Made by a program: the position numbers and the translations under genes
Part shown: positions 1-8,616 of the stretch, piece after piece
Layout of the letters: each line of letters opens with the position of its first letter
Position numbering within the stretch: the stretch's first letter is position 1
Source of the DNA: Phycisphaeraceae bacterium
GTDB lineage: Bacteria > Planctomycetota > Phycisphaerae > Phycisphaerales > Phycisphaeraceae
DNA length: 64,000 nucleotides
Direction: 5' to 3'
NCBI GenBank assembly: GCA_029260595.1
Contig: JAJDCY010000006.1
Span: 1 to 64,000 of the forward strand
Notes under the pieces: model-generated
What the model saw: only the letters and a program-made list of their open reading frames with translations
Told to the model about the DNA's origin: nothing
Databases searched by the model: none

Positions 1-1
1 G

Positions 2-235
2 TGGCCGATCGATCGGCCTCGCCGGTGGCGGGGGTGGGTGAATGAGGCGGCGAGCGAGGAGGAGCTTGAGGCGCTGCGACGCAGTGTGCGGCGGGGTCGG
101 CCCTATGGCGACGAGTCGTGGGTGGAGCGTACGGCTGAGCGCTTAAGGCTGTCGTCGACGCTGCGCGAGCGTGGGCGGCCTTGGAAGATCCTGGACGAGG
201 GGCCGCGGCTCAACAATGACTCCCGACCCCTTTAA
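2..235 (+). CDS. REP-associated tyrosine transposase, C-terminal end (cut by window edge)
   Basis: The reading frame is open from base 2 and ends at a TAA at 233-235, so the gene begins outside the window. The visible 77 residues carry the usual C-terminal end of RAYT-type (Y1, IS200/REP-associated) transposases: a WPxDRP element, LRRSVRRGRPYGDESWV, an ERTAERL helix and an RGRP basic tail. The HUH and catalytic Tyr regions are out of view, so whether the enzyme is intact cannot be judged. The end is slightly unusual, with extra residues (KILDEGPRLNNDSRPL) after the RGRP box where most relatives stop soon after RGRPRK, suggesting a small frameshift or drifted stop. RAYTs mobilise or maintain short REP palindromes, and a matching palindrome is seen at 51785-51812 and 23063-23092. 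Confidence 0.75.
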   Translation, partial: WPIDRPRRWRGWVNEAASEEELEALRRSVRRGRPYGDESWVERTAERLRLSSTLRERGRPWKILDEGPRLNNDSRPL

Positions 236-241
236 ATCAGT

Positions 242-703
242 TCAGCCGCTGATCGACAGGCTGCTCATCGCGGTCTGTTGGGCGCCCGCGACCTTGTTGA
301 TCGGGGCGTCGGTTGAGAGGCCGCCCTCTTCGGCGAGGCGCTGCATGAGCAGCTTCCAGGTCTCGGCTTCGTATTCGAGCAGTTCCAGGGCTTCATCGAG
401 CGTCGTGGTCTCGTGCGACATATTCGCGTCGACCAGCAGCTTGTAGATATAGGTGTACAGAGCCCCGAGGCGTGTGCACAGGTCCGGTGCGGCGGCGTGG
501 TCGAGGCTGGTCGACAGCTCGAGGACGATCTTCTGGGCCCGCATGAGGCTGTTGTAGCCGGCCTCGAAGTCCTGCTTGGCCATCGCGTCGCGGCCCTGCC
601 GGCAGAACTTGATCGCCCCCTCGTAGAGCATCAGCCGCAGCTCTTCCGGGCTGGCGGTCATCACCTTGGTTCGCAGATACGGGTTGGCTGGATTCTCGCT
701 CAT
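242..703 (-). CDS. fliS: Flagellar export chaperone FliS
   Basis: The 153-residue protein is a FliS-type four-helix bundle. It has the N-terminal NPYLRTKVMTASPEELRLML signature (residues about 7-26), the LYEGAIKFCRQ segment and the Asp/Leu-rich last helices. FliS binds the C-terminal helix of flagellin in the cytoplasm, prevents premature filament assembly and delivers the subunit to the flagellar export gate. It is somewhat longer than the usual 125-135 residues because of a C-terminal extension. The ATG at 703 follows a TAGGTAG purine-rich stretch. A FliA-type -10 (GCCGATAA) lies 41 bases upstream. It is separated from the flagellin genes (27.8-33.6 kb) but must serve them. Confidence 0.93.
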   Translation of the reverse strand: MSENPANPYLRTKVMTASPEELRLMLYEGAIKFCRQGRDAMAKQDFEAGYNSLMRAQKIVLELSTSLDHAAAPDLCTRLGALYTYIYKLLVDANMSHETTTLDEALELLEYEAETWKLLMQRLAEEGGLSTDAPINKVAGAQQTAMSSLSISG

Positions 704-743
704 AGCTACCTAAACCCCGAAAAGCAAAGACTGTTAAGTGCCT

Positions 744-772
744 TATCGGCTCGGCCGGGGCCCTGACCTTAG
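744..772 (-). promoter_or_regulatory. Candidate FliA (sigma-28) promoter of fliS
   Basis: On the minus strand a perfect GCCGATAA -10 (744-751) is preceded by TAAGGTCA (765-772) with a 13-base gap. The sigma-28 consensus is TAAAGTTT-N11-GCCGATAA, so the -10 is exact while the spacing is two bases long. The TAAGG start of the -35 is shared with the candidates before flagellins 1 and 2. Confidence 0.5.
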
Positions 773-814
773 CCGCCGACGCACGCTTTTTTACCGGACC
801 ACCCACCCGTGACC

Positions 815-1687
815 CTACGCGGCGTGGCGGTGCTCCTGTCCGGCCTGGGTCAGCTTCACCGCCGGCCCACCGCCCAGCGTCCCGATCGACCGCACCCGGC
901 CGGGGCTCGCGGCCACTTCGCCCCAGACCACAAAATCCTGTCCAATCAACGATTTAAGGCGATTCATCCCATCCAGCCGCTCCAACGGACCGAATCCGAA
1001 CCGCATCCACGGCTCGATCCGGTGGTGCTTGGGCAGCCAGCTTGGCAAGAGGTAGTTCACCGCCGGGTGAACGTGTACGCCGCTGACCCGGAGGTTGCCC
1101 AAGCCACGAGCCTCGAACCGCGTGCGGAGTTCCGCAGCAGTGAAGGCGCGTTCGAACTCGTAGCGGTGCTGATTTACTCGCTGCAAGTGCTTTTGATAAA
1201 AAATGTTGTGGCGATTTGGACAGAACGCCAGCACCTGCCCGCCCGGCCGCACGACGCGGATCATCTCGTCGATCACCCGCTCAAGGGCGTCATCCTCGAA
1301 GTGCTCGAGGACCCCGGCATTGAACGCCAGGTCGTATTGGTCATCCTCGATCGGCAGGTCGCCGGCGTCCGCGAGGACGGTCTCGATCGGCAGGTCCAGC
1401 TCGCCATACATCCGCTCGGCCAGCCGCAATCCCGGCTGGGACTGATCCAGCGCGGTGACCGAGGCCCCCCGTTTGGCAAAGGTGATCGAATCGTGCGCCG
1501 GGCCGCTGCCGACCTCTAACACCTTCCACCCGGTGACGTTAGGCCACAACCGCTCCAGGAACCCGCGACGCAGCCACCAGATATCGTGCGACGTCAACTG
1601 ATCCAGCGTCGGCTGCGACTGCCAGGTATCGCCAGACGAACCGCCCGCGTCATCGTGGTGGCCTAGGGTCGATGGATGCTGATTCAC
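815..1687 (-). CDS. Class I SAM-dependent methyltransferase
   Basis: This 290-residue protein is a Rossmann-fold methyltransferase. SAM-binding motif I is VLEVGSG at about residues 56-62, the acidic end of strand 2 follows (ALDQSQ), and motif IV/post-IV is FNAGVLEHFEDD, as in Methyltransf_11/25 families; a REMI-type RVVRPGG turn follows. The substrate cannot be told from sequence. The C-terminal about 100 residues, rich in aromatic and basic residues, probably form the acceptor-binding cap. The start is GTG (1687). It lies between fliS and a glycosyltransferase on the same strand, so it may act in surface glycan or flagellar modification, but that is inferred from position alone. Confidence 0.8.
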   Translation of the reverse strand: MNQHPSTLGHHDDAGGSSGDTWQSQPTLDQLTSHDIWWLRRGFLERLWPNVTGWKVLEVGSGPAHDSITFAKRGASVTALDQSQPGLRLAERMYGELDLPIETVLADAGDLPIEDDQYDLAFNAGVLEHFEDDALERVIDEMIRVVRPGGQVLAFCPNRHNIFYQKHLQRVNQHRYEFERAFTAAELRTRFEARGLGNLRVSGVHVHPAVNYLLPSWLPKHHRIEPWMRFGFGPLERLDGMNRLKSLIGQDFVVWGEVAASPGRVRSIGTLGGGPAVKLTQAGQEHRHAA

Positions 1688-1851
1688 TGCGGCCTCGCGC
1701 TACATAAACAGTGATGGTTTAGTGCGATAGATGCGCACAATCCGGTGGAGCTACCCCGCGGCAACCCCTACAACCGTCACCATCGACATGATCGGACCCG
1801 GAGTTGACCGCCTAGAATGGAGGATCGAGCCCGCATTGAGCACTTGCAGCA

Positions 1852-3111
1852 CTAACCGATCAGACCACCCAGCAGCCGCTCGTATTCCTGGACGGTCGTC
1901 TCCCAGGGTTGTGCTGCGTCCCGTGCCCGTCGGCCAATCGCTCGGAGCAGGTCGGGATCGCCGGCCAACTCGCGCAACCGCTTCGCCAGGTCGCCCGCAT
2001 CGTGCGGGTCGGTCGTGAACCCCGTCTCGCCCTCGCGAATCAACTCGTCAGCCGCCGTCAACACACCCTCGCCGTCACCGCGCCGCGCCAACACCGCGAC
2101 GCCGTGCGACATGGCCTCCGGCACGACGTTGCCGTACGCCTCATAGATCGACGGCAACACCAATGCGTCGATCGCGGCATACGCCTGGCGCGGGTCTTCC
2201 AGATCGCCGGCCCACACAATGCGATCCGCCAATCCGGCCTGCTCAGCCAATCGCCGCGCACGCTGGTGGTCCGGCCCGCCACCCACGACAAGTAGGCGCC
2301 CATCGGCTGCGAGCCCCCCGGCACACCCTTCGAACAAGTATTCAAATCCCTTACATGGGTCCAATCGCCCCACGAACCCGGCGACAAACGCGTCGCCATC
2401 GATCCCCCACCGCCTGCGCGCCGTGTCGCGCTCATCGCCCGTCACCGGTTCACTCGGTTCGACCCCGTGCGGCACAACATTCACGCCCGACCGTGCGCCG
2501 TACCAGCGTTCCAACTGCCGACGGACATTCTCCGAGCTGACCACCACACACCGCGCCCGCCGGTACGCAACACGATCCAGCCAGACCAACCGGCGGGGCC
2601 GCCGCATCGTTGTCACCTGCGGGTGCGTCAACCCGATATGTCGCATCGCCGCAACGCACCCAGCCGGGTTGTAAACCAACCTCTCGCCGCGCCCACCCAG
2701 CAGCGCCGCGACAGCCATCAGCGGATCGGTCGCCCAGACCACGTCCGACACATCGCCAGCCGGTCGCTGATCGAACTGCTCGGCCAGCGCCCGCCGCCAC
2801 CACCGCACCCGCGGCCACTCGACCCACCGCCACATCGCCCCCGGGTCAAGCGGCTCGACGCGCCGCACCCAGAGATTCTCAGCCAACTCCTCGCTGCGCG
2901 CGGCCCCCGTGCGATTCTCGGTCACCACGGTCACCGGCCAACCCGCCGCCGCGAGCCCGCGTGACACATGCCACAACCGCCGCTCGACGCCCCCGTGCCG
3001 GTCCGGCCAAAACCGTGCGCACATCAGCGTGATCTGCGGGCGATCGCTCGCGGCAAAAACCGCGTCCTCGTCGATTGCTAATGACCTCGCCGTGTTTAGC
3101 GCTGTACTCAT
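1852..3111 (-). CDS. GT4-family glycosyltransferase
   Basis: A protein of about 419 residues with the GT-B fold of retaining family 4 glycosyltransferases. The N-terminal domain opens with a HGGVERRLWHVSRGLAAAGW acceptor-side motif; the C-terminal domain has the FVGRLDPCKGFEYL nucleotide-sugar entry strand and the E-x7-E element in YEAYGNVVPEAM, followed by GVAVLA. Such enzymes use nucleotide-diphosphate sugars to extend lipid-linked or surface glycans. I chose the ATG at 3111; an in-frame TTG at 3141 would add ten residues with no hydrophobic or family-like content. No Shine-Dalgarno is obvious. The donor and acceptor are unknown. Confidence 0.85.
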   Translation of the reverse strand: MSTALNTARSLAIDEDAVFAASDRPQITLMCARFWPDRHGGVERRLWHVSRGLAAAGWPVTVVTENRTGAARSEELAENLWVRRVEPLDPGAMWRWVEWPRVRWWRRALAEQFDQRPAGDVSDVVWATDPLMAVAALLGGRGERLVYNPAGCVAAMRHIGLTHPQVTTMRRPRRLVWLDRVAYRRARCVVVSSENVRRQLERWYGARSGVNVVPHGVEPSEPVTGDERDTARRRWGIDGDAFVAGFVGRLDPCKGFEYLFEGCAGGLAADGRLLVVGGGPDHQRARRLAEQAGLADRIVWAGDLEDPRQAYAAIDALVLPSIYEAYGNVVPEAMSHGVAVLARRGDGEGVLTAADELIREGETGFTTDPHDAGDLAKRLRELAGDPDLLRAIGRRARDAAQPWETTVQEYERLLGGLIG

Positions 3112-3316
3112 CGTCTGTCGAACACCTTGCCAAGCCGCCAACGATTGCCCCGCCCTACCGGCCCACGTACCATATCGGCCGATCGCACCATCACCCGCGA
3201 TGATCGCCGGATGCGTGTCTTCGAGCGGCCGATCGAGGCCGCCTCATCGGGGTTAACTCCAACGGATCTCTCCCGCTCTCGAAGCGAACTTCTCTACCGC
3301 CCCGGGCCACAGCACA

Positions 3317-4144
3317 TTGCCTCGAAAACAAGCTCTACTGGTCGTCGCCGCCTTCGCCGCACTCACGGCTGTGTCGCTGGTCGGCTGGGCTTGCTACGGC
3401 GTCGCGTCGCTGGCCATCACGATCCCACTCGCCGCCGCCGCCGTCATCGCGATCCAGCTCTATACCTATCAAGGCATCGCCTCGGTCCTGCCGTGGTATT
3501 TCCGCCACCACTACCAGCAGATCGACTCGCTGCACACCATCCGATCGATCATCCAGCCGCGCCAGCCGCTACCGCCGATGGGCGGCGTCAGGATCCTGCC
3601 CGACTTTGCGAACCTGCTGGTCAGCGAGGTTCTAAATAGCCAGCCCAAGACGATCGTCGAGTTCGGCTCGGGGCTGTCGACCGTTCTGACCGGCTACTGC
3701 CTGGAAAAATTGGGCTCGGGCCGCATCCACTCGTTCGATCACCTGGAACAGTTCGCCAACGTAACCCGCGCCATGACCGAGCAGCACGGGCTGGCGGACG
3801 TCTCAACGGTCAACTTCGCCCCACTCAAACCCATCAAGGTCGAACACGACACCTGGCCCTGGTACGACACAGCCGAGCTGATGAAGATCCCGAGCATCGA
3901 CATGCTCCTCGTCGACGGCCCCCCGGCCGAGCTGCACCACCAGGCGCGGTACCCGGCCCTGCCGATCCTCTACAAGGCGCTCAGCGAAGACGCGGTGATT
4001 ATCATTGATGATGCCGCCCGCCCGGACGACCGGGCTATGATTGACCGTTGGCTGCATGAGTTCCCGGACCTGGTGAAGACGGACATCCCGACGGAAAAAG
4101 GTGCGACCATTCTTCGCCGCCGCAGCAACACGACAACGCCATGA
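3317..4144 (+). CDS. Membrane-anchored methyltransferase-like protein
   Basis: This 275-residue protein starts with two hydrophobic segments (about residues 5-29 and 30-50), followed by a cytoplasmic domain with a Rossmann-type SAM motif (IVEFGSGLSTVLTGY, 113-127). It continues with a strand-2 FDH, an IDMLLVDGPPA motif (about 196-206) and an acidic IIIDDA strand. This arrangement resembles class I methyltransferases of the O-methyltransferase/Methyltransf_24 type, where the DGPP region sits near the active site. The start is a TTG at 3317 with no clear ribosome-binding site, so the N-terminus is uncertain. Its stop codon overlaps the next start (ATGA, 4141-4144), so it is translationally coupled to the STAS gene. 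Substrate unknown. Confidence 0.65.
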   Translation: MPRKQALLVVAAFAALTAVSLVGWACYGVASLAITIPLAAAAVIAIQLYTYQGIASVLPWYFRHHYQQIDSLHTIRSIIQPRQPLPPMGGVRILPDFANLLVSEVLNSQPKTIVEFGSGLSTVLTGYCLEKLGSGRIHSFDHLEQFANVTRAMTEQHGLADVSTVNFAPLKPIKVEHDTWPWYDTAELMKIPSIDMLLVDGPPAELHHQARYPALPILYKALSEDAVIIIDDAARPDDRAMIDRWLHEFPDLVKTDIPTEKGATILRRRSNTTTP

Positions 4145-4500
4145 TCCAGTTCACTGCGCAAACACTTCCCGACGGCATCCGCGTCATCTCGGCCGTTGGC
4201 CAGCTCGACGAGAATACGTCACGCGATTTCTTCGATTGCCTCGAAGAAGCGATCGAACAAGGCCAGCGCCGCATCGTTGTCCAGTGCGCCGGCTTGGATT
4301 ACTTCTCGAGTGTCGGCGTCAGCGTCCTGATCCGCGTCCACTCGCGGATGAAAAAGCTTGGCGGCGACGTCAAGCTCGCCGCGCTGCAGGGCGGGCCAGC
4401 CGAGTTGCTGCGCATCACCCACCTCGACCGCGTCCTGGGCGTCTACCCCGACGTCGCCGCCGCCCAAGCCGCCTTCGGCCCACCGCCCGATCCCGCCTGA
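4141..4500 (+). CDS. STAS-domain protein (anti-sigma factor antagonist type)
   Basis: This 119-residue protein is a single STAS domain. It has the VISAVGQLDENTSRDF opening, a RRIVVQCAGLDYFSSVGVSVLI core (about 43-63) and a KKLGGDVKLAALQ strand. In SpoIIAA/RsbV the phosphorylated serine lies in a D-S-S-G-L motif; here the segment reads FSSVG, so two serines (56 and 57) remain but the usual preceding Asp is Phe. It could still take part in partner switching with a serine kinase, or act as a non-phosphorylated STAS. No cognate kinase, phosphatase or sigma factor lies in the window. It overlaps the preceding gene by four bases. Confidence 0.85.
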   Translation: MIQFTAQTLPDGIRVISAVGQLDENTSRDFFDCLEEAIEQGQRRIVVQCAGLDYFSSVGVSVLIRVHSRMKKLGGDVKLAALQGGPAELLRITHLDRVLGVYPDVAAAQAAFGPPPDPA

Positions 4501-4685
4501 ACACGCGCCTCCCGCGACATCGGATCGCCCCCCTTGCGATCACCGCCCGATCCGCTAAAACAGACACCCACTGGAGGGCGACTCGGCCGCGAGGCGACGA
4601 CCCCAACACACAATCGCTATCAGCGGCAGCCGCCTGGGGCGCGCCGTGTTTCGGTATCCGTTACGCGTCTATAGAAAGGTAAACC

Positions 4686-5042
4686 ATGCCCACCCTCTAC
4701 GAACAACTCGGCGGCGCGCCAGCCGTCAACAAAGCCGTTGATATCTTCTACGACAAGCTGCTGGCCGACGACCGCGTCAAGCACTTCTTCAACGGTGTCG
4801 ATATGCCCAAGCAGATCGGCAAGCAGAAGATCTTCCTCGCCTACGCCTTCGGCGGCCCGGTGAATTACACCGGCAAAGACATGCGCGCAGCCCACAAGCA
4901 CCTGGATATCAACGAAGAACACTTTGGCGCCGTCGCCGAGCACCTCGCCGCGACCCTGAAGGAGTTGGACGTACCCCAGGACCAGATCGACCAGGTCCTC
5001 GCGATCGCCGGCAGCACGCACGACGACGTCCTGGACCTGTAA
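4686..5042 (+). CDS. Group 1 truncated haemoglobin
   Basis: At 118 residues this is a typical 2-on-2 truncated globin (TrHbN/GlbN class). It has the LYEQLGG start, the B-helix Tyr in IFYDKLL (Tyr22, the likely B10 ligand-stabilising residue), the phenylalanine-rich FF pair of the CD region and the proximal haem-ligand His in MRAAHKHL (His70), followed by [11 protein letters not shown]. Such proteins bind O2 or NO and often detoxify nitric oxide. The ATG at 4686 follows an AAGGT ribosome-binding site. It is followed 49 bases later by a GlcG/HbpS-type haem-associated gene on the same strand, which suggests a haem- or redox-linked pair. Confidence 0.92.
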   Translation: MPTLYEQLGGAPAVNKAVDIFYDKLLADDRVKHFFNGVDMPKQIGKQKIFLAYAFGGPVNYTGKDMRAAHKHLDINEEHFGAVAEHLAATLKELDVPQDQIDQVLAIAGSTHDDVLDL

Positions 5043-5091
5043 CACAACCGTTCGCATCGCCGACGCGCACCGCACAATAAGGAACCGCACC

Positions 5092-5529
5092 ATGAGCCCA
5101 CCAACCTCAGCATCGCCCGCGCTATCGACCCACGACCTCAGCCTCGACCAGGCCCAGGCCGTTGTCGAAGCGGCACGCGCCAAAGCCGTCGAGATCGACA
5201 CGAAAATGGACATCGCCGTCGTCGACGCCGGGTGCAACCTCAAAGCCTTCGCGCGCATGGACGGCGCCTGGCTGGGCAGCATCGACATCGCCATCAAAAA
5301 AGCGCGCACGGCACGCTACTTCGACATGCCGACCGGCGAGATCGGCAAGCTGGCCCAACCCGGCGGGCCTCTATTCAACATCGAGCACTCGAACGGTGGG
5401 CTGATCTCGTTCCCCGGCGGCGTCCCGCTGCACGCGGCCGACGGCTCGGTTATCGGGGCGATCGGCGTCTCCGGTTCGAGCGTCGAGGCCGATCACGAAG
5501 TCGCAACAGCCGGCGCCAAGGCGATCTAA
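5092..5529 (+). CDS. GlcG/HbpS-family haem-binding protein
   Basis: This 145-residue protein belongs to the GlcG/HbpS (haem-degrading domain, PF03928) family. Seen are the [17 protein letters not shown] helix, [22 protein letters not shown] strand pair, [11 protein letters not shown] helix, FDMPTGEIG loop and a [20 protein letters not shown]-terminal half. Members bind or sense haem, or occur in glycolate and diol operons with poorly known roles. It is compact, with no signal peptide, so a cytoplasmic protein is expected. An AAGGA ribosome-binding site precedes the ATG. The truncated haemoglobin just upstream supports a haem connection. Confidence 0.88.
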   Translation: MSPPTSASPALSTHDLSLDQAQAVVEAARAKAVEIDTKMDIAVVDAGCNLKAFARMDGAWLGSIDIAIKKARTARYFDMPTGEIGKLAQPGGPLFNIEHSNGGLISFPGGVPLHAADGSVIGAIGVSGSSVEADHEVATAGAKAI

Positions 5530-5649
5530 CCCACAAAAACCCGGCGTAAATCGCCGGTCATCGTGACACGAGCCGATCTTTGACCGGCCGACACCGATCG
5601 AGGATACTCGGCCAAAGCGCCCTACGACCCCGCCGCGACCCGACGAACC

Positions 5650-6567
5650 ATGATCCCACGCCCGCCAGCCAACCGCCCCCAACTGGGATTTTTGTTCCTG
5701 CCGCCGTTCCGCGTCCAGGGGTTGTCGATCGCGGGCGAGGAGTCCGTCGTGCAGGTGCCCGAGCTGGACATCTGCTTCGACCTTGGCCGCTGCCCGCGAG
5801 CGGCGCTGACCAGCAACTACGCCGCCCTCACCCACGGGCACATGGATCACGCAGCCGGGCTGGCGTACTACTTCTCGCAGCGATTCTTCCAAGGCATGGG
5901 CGAGGGCACCGTCATCTGCCACCCCAAGATGGCCGACCCGATCCACAACCTGATGAAGGCGTGGGTCGATATCGAAGCCCAGCGCACGCCGTACAACATC
6001 GCGCCGCTCGGCCCGGATGACGAGTTGGAGATCAAGAACAACCACTTTGTGCGCGCATTCGAGACGCTGCACTGCAAACATTCAGTCGGCTACAGCGTGT
6101 TCGAGCGGCGGAGCAAGCTCAAGACCGAGTACACCGGGATGCCGCAGGAAGAGCTCATCCGGCTGAAAAAAGGTGGCGAAGCCATCACCCATCAACTCGA
6201 GATCCCGCTGGTCTGCTACACCGGCGACACGATGTGGGGGCCGTTGTTCGATCGGCCTGATGTGCTTAACGCGCAGGTACTGATCACCGAGTGCACCTTC
6301 ATCGACCCCGAACACCGCGACCGCGCAGCCGTCGGCAAACACCTGCACCTGGACGACATTGTGAAGCTGCTCGACCGATGCACCAGCAAAGCTGTTGTGC
6401 TGACACACCTGTCGCGGCGATCGAATATCTACCAGGCGCGTCAGCGCATCGACGCGGCGATCCCTGCCGAGCACCGCGACCGCGTCTTCCTGCTGATGGA
6501 CAGCCGCAACAACCGGGCGCGCTACGAACAGCAAGCCCGTGACGCCGAAGCGGTCGCACAGCCGTGA
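5650..6567 (+). CDS. MBL-fold hydrolase, RNase Z-like
   Basis: This 305-residue protein has a metallo-beta-lactamase fold. The zinc motif is THGHMDHAAG (residues 61-70; His62, His64, Asp66, His67), with further ligand candidates in LHCKHSVGY, the YTGDTMWG aspartate segment and the late LTHLSRR histidine. Overall it resembles RNase Z/ElaC-like enzymes, but the exosite arm that grips tRNA is not obvious, so the substrate (tRNA 3' trailer or another phosphodiester) is uncertain. It overlaps the next gene, rsmJ, by four bases (GTGA at 6564-6567), so the two are co-translated; an RNA-related role is therefore plausible. Confidence 0.8.
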   Translation: MIPRPPANRPQLGFLFLPPFRVQGLSIAGEESVVQVPELDICFDLGRCPRAALTSNYAALTHGHMDHAAGLAYYFSQRFFQGMGEGTVICHPKMADPIHNLMKAWVDIEAQRTPYNIAPLGPDDELEIKNNHFVRAFETLHCKHSVGYSVFERRSKLKTEYTGMPQEELIRLKKGGEAITHQLEIPLVCYTGDTMWGPLFDRPDVLNAQVLITECTFIDPEHRDRAAVGKHLHLDDIVKLLDRCTSKAVVLTHLSRRSNIYQARQRIDAAIPAEHRDRVFLLMDSRNNRARYEQQARDAEAVAQP

Positions 6568-7307
6568 ACGGCGAACCCTCTGACGCTCCCCGGCCTACCT
6601 CAAACGATCATGCCCTTACGCCTAACTTCGCGCTGAGTCGCGCGGACGACGGCAGGCTTGAATTGCGCTTTCCCGACGAACCGAGTGCCAAGCCGCTTCG
6701 CCTGGACCTGACCCGCCACGATACGCGCTCGCCGGCGGGTCGGCGTACGCGGCAACCGCTCGCGCGGGCGATCGGGTTGCACAAAAAAGCTGCGCCCGGC
6801 CACGCGCTGCGCGTCATCGATGCGACGGCCGGCTTCGGCAAGGATGCCTGGCTGCTTGCCGCGATGGGGTGTCGGGTCACCGCGATCGAGCGACACCCGA
6901 TTGTCGCAGCGCTGCTTGAGGACGCGATTACCCACGCCGCCCGAACCGATGCGGATACGGCCGCGAGATTGCAGTTGATTCACGGCGATGCGGCGGCGCA
7001 TCTGAACGGTCTCGCCGATGAAACCTCCGGCGAATCCAAGACGCCCGATGCGATCTATATCGATCCGATCTTTCCCACGCGGCGCGGGTCGGCGTTGCAG
7101 CGGCGGCCGATGCGGTTGCTTCGCGAGTTGGTCGGCCCGGATAACGACGCGGCCGAGTTGCTGCGGTGTGCCTTGGCGGCAAGGCCAAGAAGGGTCGTCG
7201 TTAAGCGCCCCCTGCGAGCCGAACCGCTCGCCGCCGACCCGGCATTCACCCACAAGGGACAGGCCGTGCGGTACGACGTGTATCTGCCCGATCCGCGAAC
7301 CGGCTAG
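6564..7307 (+). CDS. rsmJ: 16S rRNA m2G1516 methyltransferase RsmJ-like
   Basis: The 247-residue protein matches the RsmJ (YhiQ) family: a SAM motif VIDATAGFGKDAWLLAAMG (about 84-102), the acidic IERHP strand-2 end, IYIDPIFPTRRGSALQRRPM with the DPxxP catalytic element, and the late VVVKRPLRAEPL motif. RsmJ methylates N2 of G1516 in 16S rRNA. It starts at a GTG embedded in the stop of the RNase Z-like gene. Finding this mainly proteobacterial gene type in a planctomycete is mildly notable, and the assignment rests on the paired DPIFP/KRP signatures. It ends seven bases before the converging acetyltransferase gene. Confidence 0.82.
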   Translation: MNGEPSDAPRPTSNDHALTPNFALSRADDGRLELRFPDEPSAKPLRLDLTRHDTRSPAGRRTRQPLARAIGLHKKAAPGHALRVIDATAGFGKDAWLLAAMGCRVTAIERHPIVAALLEDAITHAARTDADTAARLQLIHGDAAAHLNGLADETSGESKTPDAIYIDPIFPTRRGSALQRRPMRLLRELVGPDNDAAELLRCALAARPRRVVVKRPLRAEPLAADPAFTHKGQAVRYDVYLPDPRTG

Positions 7308-7314
7308 ACACGAA

Positions 7315-8616
7315 CTACACCAGCAGCACAGCCGGGTTTTCCAGGGTTGTCTTAAGCGTCTGGAGAAACTGTGCGGCCGACGCCCCATCCACCACGCGGT
7401 GATCGGCGCTGAGTGTCATCGACATCTGCAACCCCGCGACAACCTGACCGTCGCGCACCACTGGCTGCCGCACGGCTGATCCAACAGCGAGGATCGCGGC
7501 CTGCGGCGGGTTGATGATCGCTTCGAAGTGTTCGACCTGGAACATACCCAGGTTCGACAGGGTAAATGTCCCGTCCGACATCTCCTCCACGGTGAGCCCC
7601 TGCTCGCGCGCTTTGGTGGCGAGTGAGCGCGTCTCGGCGCTGATCGCGCGCAGGCCCTTGGCGTGCGCATCGCGGATCGTCGGGACGACCAGCCCGCCGC
7701 CCTTTTCCTCGGGCAGAGACACGGCGACGCCGATGTTCACGGTCGCGAATTTCTCGATGCCCGCATCGGTCCACGAACTGTTGACGACCGGGTGTTCAAC
7801 CAGCGCGAGCGCCGTTGCGCGAACAATAAAGTCGTTCACACTGAGCTTGACCGGCGCGGCGTCGCCTGCGGAGCTGGCCAACTGCTCGTTGAGCGTGGTC
7901 CGCAGCGTATCGAGCGGTTGCATGTCCACGCTCACCGTCACGGTGAAGTGGGGAATGGTTGTCTTCGATTCGACCAGGCGGCGTGCGATTGTGCGACGCA
8001 TGTTCGAGACCGGCTCGACCGCCGCTTCGAGTGATGCCGAGCGCACCGGCGCGGCTGGGCTGGGCGCATCGACGACCACCGGCGCACGTAGCGGCGCCCC
8101 CGTGGGCGACCCACCCTTCGCCGCGGCCAACACGTCTCGTTTGATGATCCGCCCGGCCGGGCCGCTTCCGGCGATGGTGGCGAGATCGACGTGGTGCTCC
8201 TCGGCCAGCTTGCGTGCTAACGGGCTGACCTTCACCGACCCGGGCGGCCGTGCGACCAGTGTCGCGGTCCCGCCGCCGTTGGACCCGCCCAAGCCACCGG
8301 GTGACGGTGCGTCGTCGCCACCGCCCCCAGCCGCGTCATCCGAACCGGCGGCGGCGATGGCGTCGTCGACACTCTCACCCTCAGCCGCGACGAGCAGGAT
8401 GAGCTTGCCGACGGGGACGGTCTGGCCTTCTCCGACGGCGATCTGCGCGACCGTCCCGTCGTCGTAAGACTGCAGCTCCATCGTCGCTTTGTCGGTTTCG
8501 ACATCGGCGAGCAGGTCGCCGGATTTGACCGCGTCACCGGGCTTGACGCGCCACTTGATCAGCGTCCCTTCCTCCATGGTGTCGGACAGCCGGGGCATGG
8601 TGATTTCGATGGGCAT
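7315..8616 (-). CDS. pdhC: Dihydrolipoamide acetyltransferase (E2) of pyruvate dehydrogenase
   Basis: This 433-residue E2 protein has one N-terminal lipoyl domain (lipoyl Lys43 in ETDKATMEL), an Ala/Gly/Asp-rich linker (about 85-125), a peripheral subunit-binding domain (VSPLARKLAEEHHVDL through GPAGRIIKRDV, about 130-170) and a C-terminal catalytic domain. The active-site HxxxDG is DHRVVDG (His406, Asp410). It transfers acetyl groups from lipoate to CoA in the 2-oxoacid dehydrogenase core. Substrate class (pyruvate versus branched-chain) is inferred from the lipoyl and catalytic sequences. Neither E1 nor E3 is adjacent, and nothing else in the pathway lies in the window. Confidence 0.9.
   Translation of the reverse strand: MPIEITMPRLSDTMEEGTLIKWRVKPGDAVKSGDLLADVETDKATMELQSYDDGTVAQIAVGEGQTVPVGKLILLVAAEGESVDDAIAAAGSDDAAGGGGDDAPSPGGLGGSNGGGTATLVARPPGSVKVSPLARKLAEEHHVDLATIAGSGPAGRIIKRDVLAAAKGGSPTGAPLRAPVVVDAPSPAAPVRSASLEAAVEPVSNMRRTIARRLVESKTTIPHFTVTVSVDMQPLDTLRTTLNEQLASSAGDAAPVKLSVNDFIVRATALALVEHPVVNSSWTDAGIEKFATVNIGVAVSLPEEKGGGLVVPTIRDAHAKGLRAISAETRSLATKAREQGLTVEEMSDGTFTLSNLGMFQVEHFEAIINPPQAAILAVGSAVRQPVVRDGQVVAGLQMSMTLSADHRVVDGASAAQFLQTLKTTLENPAVLLV

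Noticed and set aside
3-18. 16-base perfect palindrome GGCCGATCGATCGGCC
   Set aside because: Lies inside the transposase coding frame and is explained by the Pro/Ile/Asp/Arg codons there; no second copy was noticed.
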